Assembly (NCBI RefSeq): GCF_001500025.1
Contig: NZ_LQIW01000011.1
Span: forward strand, 24,584 to 88,583
Origin: Mycobacterium sp. IS-1590
Lineage (GTDB): Bacteria; Actinomycetota; Actinomycetes; Mycobacteriales; Mycobacteriaceae
Length of the DNA stretch: 64,000 nucleotides
Reading direction: 5' to 3'
Part shown: one piece after another, positions 50,908-60,260 of the stretch
How the letters are laid out: every line of letters begins with the position of its first letter
How positions within the stretch are numbered: the first letter of the stretch is position 1
The notes under the pieces: generated by a model
Database searches by the model: none
What the model was told of the DNA's origin: nothing
Seen by the model: the letters and a program-made list of their open reading frames with translations, nothing else
Translations under genes and position numbers: made by a program

Positions 50908-50923
50908 TCGAACGCACGTTCGA
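50908..50923. promoter_or_regulatory. LexA-binding SOS box upstream of dnaB
   Basis: TCGAACGCACGTTCGA is a perfect match to the mycobacterial SOS consensus TCGAAC-N4-GTTCGA. It ends 16 bases before the dnaB start codon (50892), so LexA bound here would cover the promoter or the start of the transcript. It implies DNA-damage control of the replicative helicase. Confidence 0.82.
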
Positions 50924-51308
50924 TACCGCTGATCGCGACTGTAAGCCAGACATCCGACAAGCCGCCTCACGGCACCGGATCCGCCCTGCCGACGGCTTAC
51001 GCTAGACGTTGCTGGCGGGGGCGCAACCCGACCCTGTTCATAGACCTGTGGATGGGGTGTGGATAGGTCTGGACAGCTATGTTGAGTCGTTGGGGAGAAC
51101 CTGTTAATCAATCACTTCGTTCACTGCATCTGCGCAGATAGCCGCACCATAAACCGGTTGTGATGTTGTGGATGACAAATGCCTCGGCGTGTCGTGTCGG
51201 GTTGCCAACTCGGGCGTGTTGTGTTGCCGCCAGGGACCGCCCAGGTTAACGGTTGGTTATCTTCGCTACAGCTATCCCTCGCGCGAAGTTCGCTGGCGTG
51301 CACAGCAA

Positions 51309-51345
51309 CGGCCGGGTGAAGATCGATCACGTCTTCACCCGGCCG
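51309..51345 (-). terminator. Terminator hairpin after rplI
   Basis: A 14-base perfect stem with a 9-base loop (51309-51345), starting 14 bases after the rplI stop. No U-run follows on the transcribed strand, as is often seen for mycobacterial terminators. It should end the rpsF-ssb-rpsR-rplI transcript. Confidence 0.8.
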
Positions 51346-51359
51346 AATTTGATGCTGTG

Positions 51360-51818
51360 TTACTGCCCGGCTACAACTTCCAGCGAAACCGTCGCAGCGA
51401 TCTCCGGATGGAGCCGAACCGCGATGGGATGGGTGCCGGTGGTCTTGATGTGTGTCTTGGGCAACTGCACGGTGCGCTTGTCCAAATTCGGGCCGCCCGC
51501 GCTCTTGATGGCCGCAACCACATCGGCCGTCGTCACCGAGCCGAACAGCTTTCCGCTGTCGGCCGCGGCCTTGACGGACACCTGCACCGAACCGAGGTTC
51601 TCGATCGCGGTCTTCAGCTCGACGGCATGCTCGCGGCCCTGGATGGCCTTCTGCTCGCGGGCCCGGCGAATCTCTTCGGCCTGGCGCTCGGCGCCGCGTG
51701 ACGCCACGACCGCCAGCCGGCGGGGCACCAGGTAATTGCGGGCGTAGCCGTCCTTGACCTCGACAATGTCGCCCTGGACGCCGAGGTGTTCGACGTCGGC
51801 GGTGAGAATGAGTTTCAT
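51360..51818 (-). CDS. rplI: 50S ribosomal protein L9
   Basis: A 152-residue L9. The N-terminal RNA-binding domain reads [37 protein letters not shown] (residues 1-37), followed by the long connecting helix ([20 protein letters not shown]) and the C-terminal domain with [16 protein letters not shown]. It belongs to the large ribosomal subunit, binding 23S rRNA. The start at 51818 is the true family start; the frame continues upstream but without homology. It is the last gene of the rpsF-ssb-rpsR-rplI operon. Confidence 0.98.
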   Translation of the reverse strand: MKLILTADVEHLGVQGDIVEVKDGYARNYLVPRRLAVVASRGAERQAEEIRRAREQKAIQGREHAVELKTAIENLGSVQVSVKAAADSGKLFGSVTTADVVAAIKSAGGPNLDKRTVQLPKTHIKTTGTHPIAVRLHPEIAATVSLEVVAGQ

Positions 51819-51831
51819 CTTTCCGTCCTGC

Positions 51832-52086
51832 CTATCGCGTCGACGAGGTGAACGGCAGCAGCGCAACCTCGCGCGCGTTCTTCACGGCGATCGCGATGTC
51901 ACGCTGGTGCTGAACGCAATTGCCGGTGACGCGGCGGGCGCGGATCTTGCCGCGCTCGCTGATGTACGTGCGCAGTAGCGCCGTGTCTTTGTAATCGATG
52001 GTCTGCCCCTTCTTGGAGCAGAACACGCACTTGCGGGTCTTGACCGGCTTCTCGGGTGCCGGCCGACGCTTGGTGGCCTTGGCCAT
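51832..52086 (-). CDS. rpsR: 30S ribosomal protein S18 (cysteine-containing, zinc-type)
   Basis: An 84-residue S18. It has CVFCSKKG and NCVQHQRD, so it is the C+ form with likely zinc binding; mycobacteria also have a C- paralogue used under zinc limitation. The rest ([27 protein letters not shown]) is standard. It sits between ssb and rplI as in M. tuberculosis (rpsR1), 13 bases before rplI. It is part of the small ribosomal subunit platform. Confidence 0.97.
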   Translation of the reverse strand: MAKATKRRPAPEKPVKTRKCVFCSKKGQTIDYKDTALLRTYISERGKIRARRVTGNCVQHQRDIAIAVKNAREVALLPFTSSTR

Positions 52087-52126
52087 GTGTCTTTCTCTTT
52101 CTTACTTCTTGTTGATCAGTTGTGGA

Positions 52127-52630
52127 TCAGAAGGGTGGCTCGTCGTCGGCTCCGGAGAACGAACCCGACGCCGGGGCGCTGCCCCACGGGTCGTCCTTGG
52201 GCTGCTCGGCGGGGCGCGAACCTCCGCCGCCGCCACCACCGAAACCGCCGCCACCGCCGCCGCTGCGGCTGGCTTTGTTCACCTTGGCGGTCGCGTACCG
52301 CAGCGACGGGCCGATCTCGTCGACCTCGAGTTCCACCACGGTGCGCTTCTCACCCTCGCGGGTCTCAAACGAACGCTGCTTGAGCCGGCCCTGCACGATC
52401 ACCCGCGAACCGCGAGTGAGGCTTTCGGCCACGTTCTCGGCGGCCTCACGCCAGATGTTGCAGCGCAGGAACAGCGCCTCGCCGTCCTTCCACTCCCCGC
52501 TCTGGCGGTCGTAGATGCGCGGTGTCGACGCCACGGTGAAGTTGGCGACGGCCGCGCCCGACGGCGTGAAGCGCAGTTCGGGATCGGCGGTCAGGTTTCC
52601 GACGACGGTGATGATGGTGTCACCAGCCAC
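52127..52630 (-). CDS. ssb: Single-stranded DNA-binding protein
   Basis: A 167-residue SSB. The OB fold occupies residues 1-115 ([36 protein letters not shown], with [26 protein letters not shown]), followed by a Gly-rich linker ([14 protein letters not shown]) and the acidic tip ADDEPPF that recruits partner proteins. It protects single-stranded DNA in replication and repair. It lies between rpsF and rpsR in the classical cluster. The ATG at 52630 follows AGGAGGACATCGTGGC-like context (GGAGGA about 9 bases upstream). Confidence 0.98.
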   Translation of the reverse strand: MAGDTIITVVGNLTADPELRFTPSGAAVANFTVASTPRIYDRQSGEWKDGEALFLRCNIWREAAENVAESLTRGSRVIVQGRLKQRSFETREGEKRTVVELEVDEIGPSLRYATAKVNKASRSGGGGGGFGGGGGGGSRPAEQPKDDPWGSAPASGSFSGADDEPPF

Positions 52631-52722
52631 GATGTCCTCCTGGGATTGGCGGTGTGAGTCTCCGGAGCGGTCGCAGGCGAGCCTACGGAAGCGCTCCGAC
52701 GCTTACAGCCTGTTCTTCGGGA

Positions 52723-53013
52723 CTAGTGCTTGTCCGTCCGCATGACCTTGGTCCGCAGCACGGACTCGTTCAGGTTGAGCTGACGGTCCAGCTCGGTCAC
52801 GGTGGCGGGCTCTGCCTTCACGTCGATGACGGCGTAGATGCCCTCGGCGTGCTTGGCGATCTCGTATGCCAGCCGGCGCCGTCCCCAGATGTCGACCTTG
52901 TCGACACTGCCGCCGTCCTTGCGGATGACGTTGAGGAACGTTTCCAGCGACGGAGACACGGTGCGCTCGTCAAGGGTGGGGTCGAGAATGACCATGATTT
53001 CGTATGGACGCAT
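52723..53013 (-). CDS. rpsF: 30S ribosomal protein S6
   Basis: A 96-residue S6: [69 protein letters not shown], ending in RTDKH. It binds S18 in the 30S subunit. The start is the ATG at 53013, with AGGAGGTGATGAGG just upstream; the open frame reaches 53049 but without homology. It is the first gene of the rpsF-ssb-rpsR-rplI operon and diverges from the cyclase gene at 53155. Confidence 0.97.
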   Translation of the reverse strand: MRPYEIMVILDPTLDERTVSPSLETFLNVIRKDGGSVDKVDIWGRRRLAYEIAKHAEGIYAVIDVKAEPATVTELDRQLNLNESVLRTKVMRTDKH

Positions 53014-53154
53014 GAAGACCTCATCACCTCCTACGGTCTGATCGGCCACGGACTGTCCGTGACAGGAGGGTCGCCTGCGTCGGCAACCGGCCCAGGCTAC
53101 AGGAAACCGCGCTGATCTGCGAAATCGTCCTGTTCGCAGCTCTACACTTCGGCC

Positions 53155-54465
53155 ATGTTCTCCGAGACGCGTTACGCGTTGAACGGGGACCTGCGCGTGG
53201 CCTACCGGGCGTCGGCGCCCGGCGAGCGCGACATCGTCTTCGTGCCGAACTGGTTCACCTGTTGCGAAGTCATTCCCGAGCTCCCGTCCATGTAGGGGTG
53301 GATCGAGGCGACGACGTCAATCGGTCGATTGATCCTCTTCGACCAGCCGGGCACCGGAGCATCCGATCCCGTGTCGCCCGGTGCGCTGCCGACACTGGAG
53401 CAGTGGGCTGACAGCATTTCGGCGGTCCTCGACGATCTCGACAGCAACGAGGCAATTCTTATCGCGGTTGACGGCGCCTTCGCCGCAGCCGCGCTGTTCG
53501 CGGCCATGTACCCATCCCGCACGACAGCGTTGGTGAGTTTGGATGGTTACGCAGCAGTCGTCGGCGGGCCGCTCGATTCCGAGGCGGCCACCTCGTTCAT
53601 GGTCGGCATGTGGGGCACCGGTCAGATTCAACGTGTGCTCAATCCCGACATGCCATGGAACGAAGAGATTCGAGCGACGTGGGCACGAATGGAACGTCTG
53701 GCTGCCAGCCCGGCGACCGTTGCTTTGATGATGTCGATGGTTTATGCGATGGACGTACGCGCTCTGCTTCCTACCGTCCGCGTGCCAACCCTCGTCGTCC
53801 AACACTGCGACGACGCAATGGTGGTCCGCGAAATGGGCCGCTACGTCGCCGACAGCATTCCCGGCGCCAAATATGTTGAGCTGCAGGGGCGTAACCTCTA
53901 CCACTTTGTCGAGCCGAACTGGCGGGCGTCTTTCCAGGCGATCTGCGAGTTCCTCACCGGACACCAAGCCGACGTGGCCGACGACCGCGTGCTGGCCACC
54001 GTGCTGTTCACCGACATCGTCGATTCCACCCGTCGCGCCGCCGAGATCGGCGACCGCGACTGGCACGCGTTGCTCGACGCTCACGACGCCGTCGTCCGCG
54101 CACAGTTGGCCCGCTTCCGCGGCCGCGAGGTGAACACCTCCGGAGACGGCTTCCTCGCCATGTTCGACGGCCCGCAACGAGCGATCCGCTGCGCCATGGC
54201 CATTCGCGACTCCGTCCAGGCGCTCGGCATCGAGATACGCGCCGGACTGCACACCGGCGAATGCGAGGTCCGCGGCGACGACATCGGCGGCATCGGCGTG
54301 CACATCGGTGCACGGGTCAGCGCCCTGGCCGGCGCCAACGAGGTACTCGTGTCGAGCACGCTGCGCGACTTGGTCATCGGCTCCGGCCTGAAGTTCGACG
54401 ATCGCGGCACCCACGAACTCAAAGGCGTGCCCGGCGAATGGCGGCTGTTCGCCGTCGCCTCCTAG
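53155..54465 (+). pseudogene. Alpha/beta hydrolase-adenylate cyclase fusion with an in-frame amber codon
   Basis: A 437-codon class III cyclase gene interrupted by TAG at codon 47 (53293-53295). Before it, the frame reads [23 protein letters not shown], and after it [21 protein letters not shown], both fitting the hydrolase domain of this mycobacterial family. The hydrolase part also has VDGAF where the GxSxG nucleophile should be. The C-terminal cyclase (about codons 280-435) keeps FTDIVDST, NTSGDGFLAMF and VHIGARV, with metal Asp residues intact but His replacing the usual Asn before the Arg. A restart at TTG 53329 would give a 378-residue protein retaining the cyclase. It may be a pseudogene, a truncated active enzyme, or a sequencing error. 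Confidence 0.75.
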
Positions 54466-54531
54466 CCACCGATTGTGAATCTGGCTGCGCTTTCAGGCAG
54501 TTTCGCGCAGGCGGATTCACAATCGAGGTGG
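54466..54531. repeat. Long inverted repeat between convergent genes
   Basis: CCACC-GATTGTGAATC (54466-54481) faces GATTCACAATC-GA-GGTGG (54514-54531), with a 32-base loop and a two-base bulge. It lies just after the cyclase stop and before the end of the convergent glycosyltransferase gene. It could end both transcripts or be a copy of a dispersed mycobacterial repeat; within this window I see no second copy. Confidence 0.6.
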
Positions 54532-54555
54532 GGCGGGCGTTGAGCGGCGGGCCGC

Positions 54556-56250
54556 CTACCTCGAGACTGCGGTCAGATCCCGGTCTTCCGTAGCTTCGCG
54601 ATCTGTGCGCAGTCTCGACCCGTCCGGTCGTAGCCAATCGGGCAGCCACCGCGGCGGCGCGTCCGGCGCACGGTCGAACACCCCGCCCGCTGGGTCGTCG
54701 ACCACTCCGCGAGCCCGGACCAGGTCCAGTTCCGGTCGGTAGATCTGTCGAATGACCAACGCACACAACGCGACCACCGCGATGTCGCGCAGCAGCACGG
54801 TGATGGTAAACGGCTGTTCCGGCAGCCCCATGTTCGCCTCACCGTAGAGGTACAACATCCGCGGCACCCACACCAGCGCGTCGATCGTCATCCACGCCAA
54901 CAGGATGCGACGGTGCGGCAAGGCCAACACCGCCAGCGGCACCAGCCACAGCGAGAACTGCGGGCTCCACACCTTGTTGGTCAACAGGAACGCCGCGACG
55001 ACCAGAAACGCCAGTTGTGCCACGCGCGGCCGGCGCTTCGCGGTCAGCGCGATGTAACCGATTGCGATACAACAGGACACGAACAGGATCGCCGAGACCG
55101 TGTTGGTCACCGTCGGTGGCTGCCAGAAGCCCAGATCGGGGTCGAACCCGCGCCAACCGGTGAACGACTTGATGACGTTGTAGATCGAGTCCATGTCGTC
55201 GCCGCGGCGGGTGTTGAGCCGGAAGAATTCCGACCATCCCCGCGGGAACAGCACCATGATCGGCAGGTTGACCACCAGCCACGCCGCTACCGCCGCCGCG
55301 GCCGTCTTGCCGACCTCTCGCAGCTTCCCGGTGCGCACCGCCAGCACCGCCAGCGGTGCCAACAACAGCAGCGGATACAGTTTGGCCGCCACACCCAGAC
55401 CGATCAGCGCGCCGGCCAGCACCGGCTTTCGTCGCGCCCACGCGAGCAGCGCGCCCGTCGCGAAAGCCGTTGCCAGCGCATCGAAATTCGTGAAGATCTG
55501 GAAGATCACCAACGGCGAGGCCGCCACCAATGCGGCGTCCCACACCCGTCGCGGCCCGGCCAATCGCGACGTCGCCCACACCGTGACCAGCCACGCCAAC
55601 GCCAGACCCAACGCCGCGATGTTGAAGAACATCACCACCTCGGCGATCACCGGTATCGACACTAGTTTCGTCAGCGCGGTGTAGGTCTTGGCCAACGACA
55701 TCGCCACGTACTGATAAATGCCGGTCAACACCGGATACTCCATGTAGCGCACCGCGATGTTGCCGTCGTACTGAACGTGCGGCTGGCCGGTGGCGTCCTT
55801 CTCGATCCAACTCGACTTGTACGGGAACTTGCCGAGGTTGAGCAGTTCGGCGGTGTAGAGCGGAACCGTATCGGAGTAGCAGAGCTGGAAGTACGCCCGC
55901 TGGTTACTCCAGTCGGCCACCCGCTGATCGGCGGTTCCCGAGCCCGTGGTCTGAAGGCACGCGGCCTTCGTCGAATAGCCGAGCGCCAAGAACACCAGCG
56001 CGATGATCAGCATGGCGCGCAGCGGGGTCAGGAACCGCTGCCTGCCGATCAGCGCGTGCTTGCCGACCGGCCCGCCGATGACATCGGAGAGCGCGGCCCC
56101 GATGACGTCCGTGCGGCTGGGAAGATCGCGCTCGTCGAAGCTTCTGGTGTCGCCCGCCGGCAGCGCCGGCGCTACCACTTGCGCGAGCCGGCCCGGCGAA
56201 ACAGCTTGCGGCGCCGGCTCGCCTGGTTCCTCGCCCCCCACCTCGGTCAC
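54556..56250 (-). CDS. Multi-pass membrane glycosyltransferase, GT87/DUF2029 family (Rv0051-like)
   Basis: A 564-residue membrane protein with about ten helices after a charged 75-residue N-terminal tail. The family motifs are YMEYPVLTGIYQYVAMS (about 170-186), NFDALATAFATGALLAW, GVAAKLYPLLLLAPL and the NKVWSPQFSLWLVPLA block. Such enzymes use polyprenyl-phosphate sugars to glycosylate cell-envelope molecules; the related mannosyl- and arabinosyltransferases act in lipoarabinomannan and arabinogalactan synthesis. Specific donor and acceptor are unknown. It corresponds in position to M. tuberculosis Rv0051, directly after ponA1. The GTG at 56250 overlaps the ponA1 stop in GTGA. Confidence 0.87.
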   Translation of the reverse strand: MTEVGGEEPGEPAPQAVSPGRLAQVVAPALPAGDTRSFDERDLPSRTDVIGAALSDVIGGPVGKHALIGRQRFLTPLRAMLIIALVFLALGYSTKAACLQTTGSGTADQRVADWSNQRAYFQLCYSDTVPLYTAELLNLGKFPYKSSWIEKDATGQPHVQYDGNIAVRYMEYPVLTGIYQYVAMSLAKTYTALTKLVSIPVIAEVVMFFNIAALGLALAWLVTVWATSRLAGPRRVWDAALVAASPLVIFQIFTNFDALATAFATGALLAWARRKPVLAGALIGLGVAAKLYPLLLLAPLAVLAVRTGKLREVGKTAAAAVAAWLVVNLPIMVLFPRGWSEFFRLNTRRGDDMDSIYNVIKSFTGWRGFDPDLGFWQPPTVTNTVSAILFVSCCIAIGYIALTAKRRPRVAQLAFLVVAAFLLTNKVWSPQFSLWLVPLAVLALPHRRILLAWMTIDALVWVPRMLYLYGEANMGLPEQPFTITVLLRDIAVVALCALVIRQIYRPELDLVRARGVVDDPAGGVFDRAPDAPPRWLPDWLRPDGSRLRTDREATEDRDLTAVSR

Positions 56251-58853
56251 GGAGGCGGTAGCGGCGCGCCGGGCGCCGGGGGTGCTCCAACGGGTGCGGG
56301 CGGTGGCGCTCCGAAGGGCGCCGGTGTCGGCGCGGGAACGCCGGGAGCGGGCACGGGGCCGCCGGGTGCGGTGCCACCGGGCGGTGGAGCGACCGGGACC
56401 GTCGTCGGCGGGCCCCACGGAATCGTGATGCCGGGCGCCACTTCGATCGTCGGCTGGATGACGGTCTGCGACGGCGGTGCGACCTCCGAGGGCGGAGCCG
56501 TCGTCGACGGTGGCGGCGGCGCCTGCGGGACACCGGCGTAGCCGCCGATCTCCTCGGGCTTGGGGAACGTCTCGTTGTCGGTGTCCTCCAGCGCGCCGTC
56601 CATCGTCGCCTTCCAGATGTCGGACGGCAGACCGGACCCGTAGATCGGTGAGCCCCACTGATTCTCGAGCGGCTTGGTGCCCTCGGTGGTGCCGACCCAC
56701 ACCGCGGTGGACAGCGACGGCGTGTAGCCGACCATCCAGGCGTCGCGGTTGCTGTCGGTGTCGCCGAGCTGGTTGGTACCCGTCTTGGCCGCCGACGGCC
56801 GACCACCGGCCAGCGCATGACCGTTGGAGTAGGCCGCGATCGGCTGCATCGCCGAGGTCACGTTGTCGGCGACCTTCTTCTCGATCCGCTGCTCACCCGA
56901 GTTGTCCTGCTGCGACGCGTCGAACAGCACCTCCCCCTCGGAGTTGACGACCTTCTGCACGAAGTGCGGTTTGTGGTACACCCCGGAGGCCGCCAGCGTC
57001 GCGTACGCCGACGCCATGTCGATCACCCGGGACTGGTACTGGCCCAACACGATTCCGTTGTTCGGCGGACCGCCCTGCCCATCCTCGGACAGCGTGTGCT
57101 CGACACCGGGGAAGCTCTCGGCGATACCGGCCTGGTGCGCGGCGTCGGCGACGTCCTGCGGACCGTTCTTGAGCTTGAGCATCAGCCGGTAGTAGCTGGT
57201 GTTCAGTGAACGCTTCAGCGCCTCGGCGATGTTGCAGGTGCCGCAACCGCCGCCCTCGACGTTCGTGATCTTGATGCCGTTGACTTCCAGCGGCGAACTG
57301 TCGACCTGGGTGCCCAGACCCATGCCCTGTTGCAGCGCCGCCACCAACGCGAACACCTTGAACGACGACCCCGTCGGCAGGCCGGCCTGGGCGAAGTCGA
57401 AACCGTTGGCGTCGGTGCCGCCGTAGTAGGCCTTCACCCCGCCGGTGCGCGGGTCGATCGACACGATCGCGGTGCGCATGTCCGGGTCCTGGCCGTCCAG
57501 GTACTCCGAGGCGGCCTCCTCCGCGGCCTGCTGCGCCTTCGGGTCGATGGTCGTGGTGATCTGCAGGCCTTCGGTGTTCAGCGTCTGCTCGTTGATGTCG
57601 AACAGTTCGAGCAGTTCCTTCTGCACCTGCCGTTCGATCAGGCCATTGGGCCCCGTGGTCTGGTTCTGCGAGCGCGCCAGGTCGGGCGGGACCGTCGCGG
57701 GGAACACCTGCGCCGCACGCTCCTCGGGTGACAGCGCGCCGATCTCGACCATCCCGTCGAGCACCCAGTTCCAGCGGGCGGTGGCGCCCTCGAGATTGAC
57801 CGCGGGGTCGAGCGCCGACGGTCGCTGGATCAGCGCGGCCAGCAGCGCGCCCTCGGCGACGTTGAGTTCCTCGACCGGCTTGTTGAAGTACGCCTTCGAC
57901 GCCGCTGCGATGCCATAGGACCCTCGACCGAAGTAGATGATGTTCAGATACGACTGCATCACTTGGTCTTTGGACCATTCACCGGACATCTTCGTCGAGA
58001 TGACCAGCTCCTTGGCTTTTCGGATCAGGCCCCCGACCCCGGAACGCTCGGAACCGACCAGCGCGTTCTTGACGTACTGCTGGGTGATCGTCGAGCCGCC
58101 CTGCAGGTCACCGCCGAACAGGTTGTTCTTGATGGCCCGCGCGAAACCGGTGAACGAGAAGCCCGGATTCGAGTAGAAGTCACGGTCCTCGGCGGCCATC
58201 ACCGCGTTGCGCGCCTGAACCGGGATCTGGTCGATGTTGACGTCGACCCGGTTACCTTCGGGTGGAACGATTTTCGCGAGCTCGCTGCCGTCGCTGGCCA
58301 GGATCGTCGACACCTGGTTGGTCCGGATGTCCCCGGGCTTGGGGACATCGACGATCATGTAGGCCATCCCGAACGTGATGAGTGGCAGCACGATGAACAC
58401 CGCCGCGGCGATGAGCGCGCCGCGCCGCACCCACGTCCAGTTGATCTGGCTGGGCAGCCCGCGACGCGGACCCGACGGGCCGCTCGGAGGGCCGCCCCCG
58501 CCGGGCCGTCGGGGTGGTGGCGGTGGTGGCGTCGGAGGTTTGCGCGTCGGAGTGCCGTCCAGCGCCGCCTTGACGACGTCGACGGGATCGCGCAGGTGCG
58601 GCGGTCGGGCCTCGCGCACGGGCGGCAGCACTGAGGTGTGCCGGTCGTCGGGAGGCATCGGCCGCGTCCGGGAATCTGCCGGCGGCCGGGGTCGAGGCGC
58701 GTCGGGTGCCGGTGGGCGGTGTTGCGGTGCGTCGGGTGCCGGGCGGTGTCGACCGGCGTCGTCGGCGTCGGACCTCGGCGCGCTCACGCCATCAGCCCCG
58801 TGTCCTGAACGGACATCGTTGACTGACCGGTCGTGGCGCCCTTCGCTATTCAC
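56247..58853 (-). CDS. ponA1: Class A penicillin-binding protein PonA1 (transglycosylase/transpeptidase)
   Basis: An 868-residue bifunctional peptidoglycan synthase. A Pro-rich cytoplasmic N-tail of about 130 residues is followed by one membrane segment (GALIAAAVFIVLPLITFGMAYMIV, about 146-169), a GT51 glycosyltransferase domain (AAEDRDFYSNPGF; GGSTITQQYVKNAL; KMSGEWSKDQVMQSYLNIIYFGRGSYG) and a transpeptidase domain with SSFK (TGSSFKVF), SLN and KTG (KTGTN) motifs. A long Pro-rich C-terminal tail (about 95 residues) ends PLPPP. It makes and cross-links glycan at the cell pole. The start is the GTG at 58853, which overlaps the end of the upstream DUF5318 gene by 8 bases; the frame is open further upstream but without homology. 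Confidence 0.95.
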   Translation of the reverse strand: MNSEGRHDRSVNDVRSGHGADGVSAPRSDADDAGRHRPAPDAPQHRPPAPDAPRPRPPADSRTRPMPPDDRHTSVLPPVREARPPHLRDPVDVVKAALDGTPTRKPPTPPPPPPRRPGGGGPPSGPSGPRRGLPSQINWTWVRRGALIAAAVFIVLPLITFGMAYMIVDVPKPGDIRTNQVSTILASDGSELAKIVPPEGNRVDVNIDQIPVQARNAVMAAEDRDFYSNPGFSFTGFARAIKNNLFGGDLQGGSTITQQYVKNALVGSERSGVGGLIRKAKELVISTKMSGEWSKDQVMQSYLNIIYFGRGSYGIAAASKAYFNKPVEELNVAEGALLAALIQRPSALDPAVNLEGATARWNWVLDGMVEIGALSPEERAAQVFPATVPPDLARSQNQTTGPNGLIERQVQKELLELFDINEQTLNTEGLQITTTIDPKAQQAAEEAASEYLDGQDPDMRTAIVSIDPRTGGVKAYYGGTDANGFDFAQAGLPTGSSFKVFALVAALQQGMGLGTQVDSSPLEVNGIKITNVEGGGCGTCNIAEALKRSLNTSYYRLMLKLKNGPQDVADAAHQAGIAESFPGVEHTLSEDGQGGPPNNGIVLGQYQSRVIDMASAYATLAASGVYHKPHFVQKVVNSEGEVLFDASQQDNSGEQRIEKKVADNVTSAMQPIAAYSNGHALAGGRPSAAKTGTNQLGDTDSNRDAWMVGYTPSLSTAVWVGTTEGTKPLENQWGSPIYGSGLPSDIWKATMDGALEDTDNETFPKPEEIGGYAGVPQAPPPPSTTAPPSEVAPPSQTVIQPTIEVAPGITIPWGPPTTVPVAPPPGGTAPGGPVPAPGVPAPTPAPFGAPPPAPVGAPPAPGAPLPPP

Positions 58854-59271
58854 TGGCCGTGCGCGCCCGTGAGCGCGCGGTTCGAGTGCCGGGCGATCCC
58901 TTGGGTGGCGGGATCGCGCCGAGCACGTACGACTTGACCAGGTGATTCCAGCTGCAGGTGCGGCATACCTCCACCACGTGTACGGAGAACTCGTCGTATC
59001 GGGACGCCAGCAAGACCAACTCCTCGGCCGTTCGTGCGGAACCCGATACCGGGCCAAGATGGTCACCGAATACCCACGACACCAGGGTGAGCTGTTCTTT
59101 CCGACAAATCGGACACGTCACCGAACTGGGCTTGCCGTGGAATTTGGCGGCGCGCAGCAGATAGGGATTGGCATCGCAGACCTCCGAGACGCCGGTGCGT
59201 CCCGAATAGACCTCGGCCAGCAGGGACCGTCGCCGAAGTGCGTAGTCCACCACCTGTCGCTGCAATCGCAC
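58846..59271 (-). CDS. DUF5318-domain protein (Rv0049-like)
   Basis: A 141-residue protein. MRLQRQVVDYALRRRSLLAEVYSGRTGVSEVCDANPYLLRAAKFHG opens the domain; SVTCPICRKEQL and VEVCRTCSWNHL supply two CxxC pairs, so one zinc ion is probably bound. The C-terminus is basic (TRTARSRARTASE). It corresponds to M. tuberculosis Rv0049, upstream of ponA1, and its stop overlaps the ponA1 start. Function unknown; its fixed place beside ponA1 suggests a role connected with cell-wall synthesis or its control, by inference. Confidence 0.9.
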   Translation of the reverse strand: MRLQRQVVDYALRRRSLLAEVYSGRTGVSEVCDANPYLLRAAKFHGKPSSVTCPICRKEQLTLVSWVFGDHLGPVSGSARTAEELVLLASRYDEFSVHVVEVCRTCSWNHLVKSYVLGAIPPPKGSPGTRTARSRARTASE

Positions 59272-59396
59272 GAGGACCAGAGTACGTCGGCGACCGGACT
59301 ACCGGAGCGTGACGGCACGGTCACGCCCCTCTCTAAGGTGTTTGATCTGGACCGACGGCAACCGCAATCGGCCGCGTGCGCGAATTAGGAGACTGG

Positions 59397-60233
59397 ATGC
59401 TGGACGGCCGCGACTTCGTCCTCGACGGTGGACCCGCCGGTGAAGGCTCGAGCCGATTCACCCGCGTCCTTCCCGAACAGTGGTGTTTCGACGGACGGGC
59501 CTTCGGCGGCTACACCTCCGCGTTGGCGCTGGCCGCGATGTTCGCGCACAGCGGTCGGCCGGCGGCCGCCTCGCTGTCGGTGACCTTCGTCGACGCCGGG
59601 GCGCCCGGACCGATGCAGATCGACGTCCGCAGCATCCGCGGCGGACGCACCGCCGCGGCCGTCGAGGCGACCATCCGCCAGCGGGAACGCACCATCCTCA
59701 TCGCCAGCAGCTGGTTCGCCGACGGCTGGCTCGGCCCGCCGTCGGTTGATGCGCCCGTCCCCTTCGAGCGCTATGTCGTCCCGCTGCCCGAGCCGGATTC
59801 GGCGCCCGCGCTCGACTGGATCGGCGAGGAGTACCCGTCGCTGCGGTTCGCTCATCGTCGCGGCCTGGACTATCCGGACAGCCTCACCCGCTTCGCGGAT
59901 CGTCGGCCGGAGGTGGCGCTGTGGGTGAGCGCCCAGAGCGGCGATCCCGTCATCGACCCGCTGTCCCATCCCCAGATCGCCGACGTCCTGCACGCCGACG
60001 CCCACCTGTTCGATGCGCCGGGCAAGGTGAGCGGATTCGTCGACGCCTGGCTGCTGAGTCTGGACCTCAGCGTGGTGTGGCAGCCCGGGGCGCACCTGGT
60101 GCCGTCCACGTCGTGGCGGCTGCTCGAGGCGCGGGGCTCGGTCGCCAGCGGAGGTGTCTCGGCCTACGGCTCGCTGCGCGGCTCCGACGGATCCCTGCTG
60201 GCCGTGATGACTTCGCAGGGGCTCATCCGCTGA
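59397..60233 (+). CDS. Acyl-CoA thioesterase (TesB-like double hotdog)
   Basis: A 278-residue double-hotdog thioesterase. The first half has WCFDGRAFGGYTSALALAAMFAHSGRPAAASLSVTFVDAGAPGPMQIDVRSIRGGRTAAAVEATIRQ, and the second has HADAHLFDAPGKVSGFVDAWLLSLDLSVVWQPGAHLVPSTSWRLLEARGSVASGGVSAYGSL, as in acyl-CoA thioesterase II-like proteins. It should hydrolyse acyl-CoA esters. The ATG at 59397 has AGGAG 6 bases upstream; the GTG at 59376 is in frame but lacks a ribosome site. It diverges from the DUF5318 gene. Exact chain-length preference is unknown. Confidence 0.88.
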   Translation: MLDGRDFVLDGGPAGEGSSRFTRVLPEQWCFDGRAFGGYTSALALAAMFAHSGRPAAASLSVTFVDAGAPGPMQIDVRSIRGGRTAAAVEATIRQRERTILIASSWFADGWLGPPSVDAPVPFERYVVPLPEPDSAPALDWIGEEYPSLRFAHRRGLDYPDSLTRFADRRPEVALWVSAQSGDPVIDPLSHPQIADVLHADAHLFDAPGKVSGFVDAWLLSLDLSVVWQPGAHLVPSTSWRLLEARGSVASGGVSAYGSLRGSDGSLLAVMTSQGLIR

Positions 60234-60254
60234 GTGTTCGCCGGTCTTTACTTC

Positions 60255-60260
60255 TACGAT
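60255..60260 (+). promoter_or_regulatory. -10 element of a probable leaderless promoter (DUF1707 gene)
   Basis: TACGAT (TANNNT) ends 7 bases before the GTG at 60268. There is no ribosome site between them, so transcription probably starts at the first base of the GTG. It is the third such arrangement in the window. Confidence 0.6.

Larger units (their letters stand above)
50893..51359. other. Intergenic region between dnaB and rplI
   Basis: A stretch of 467 bases on the downstream side of rplI and upstream side of dnaB (both minus strand). It contains the SOS box at 50908-50923 and the rplI terminator hairpin at 51309-51345. The rest shows no protein or RNA gene that I can support. In M. tuberculosis this interval carries an extra gene, which is absent here. 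Confidence 0.7.
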
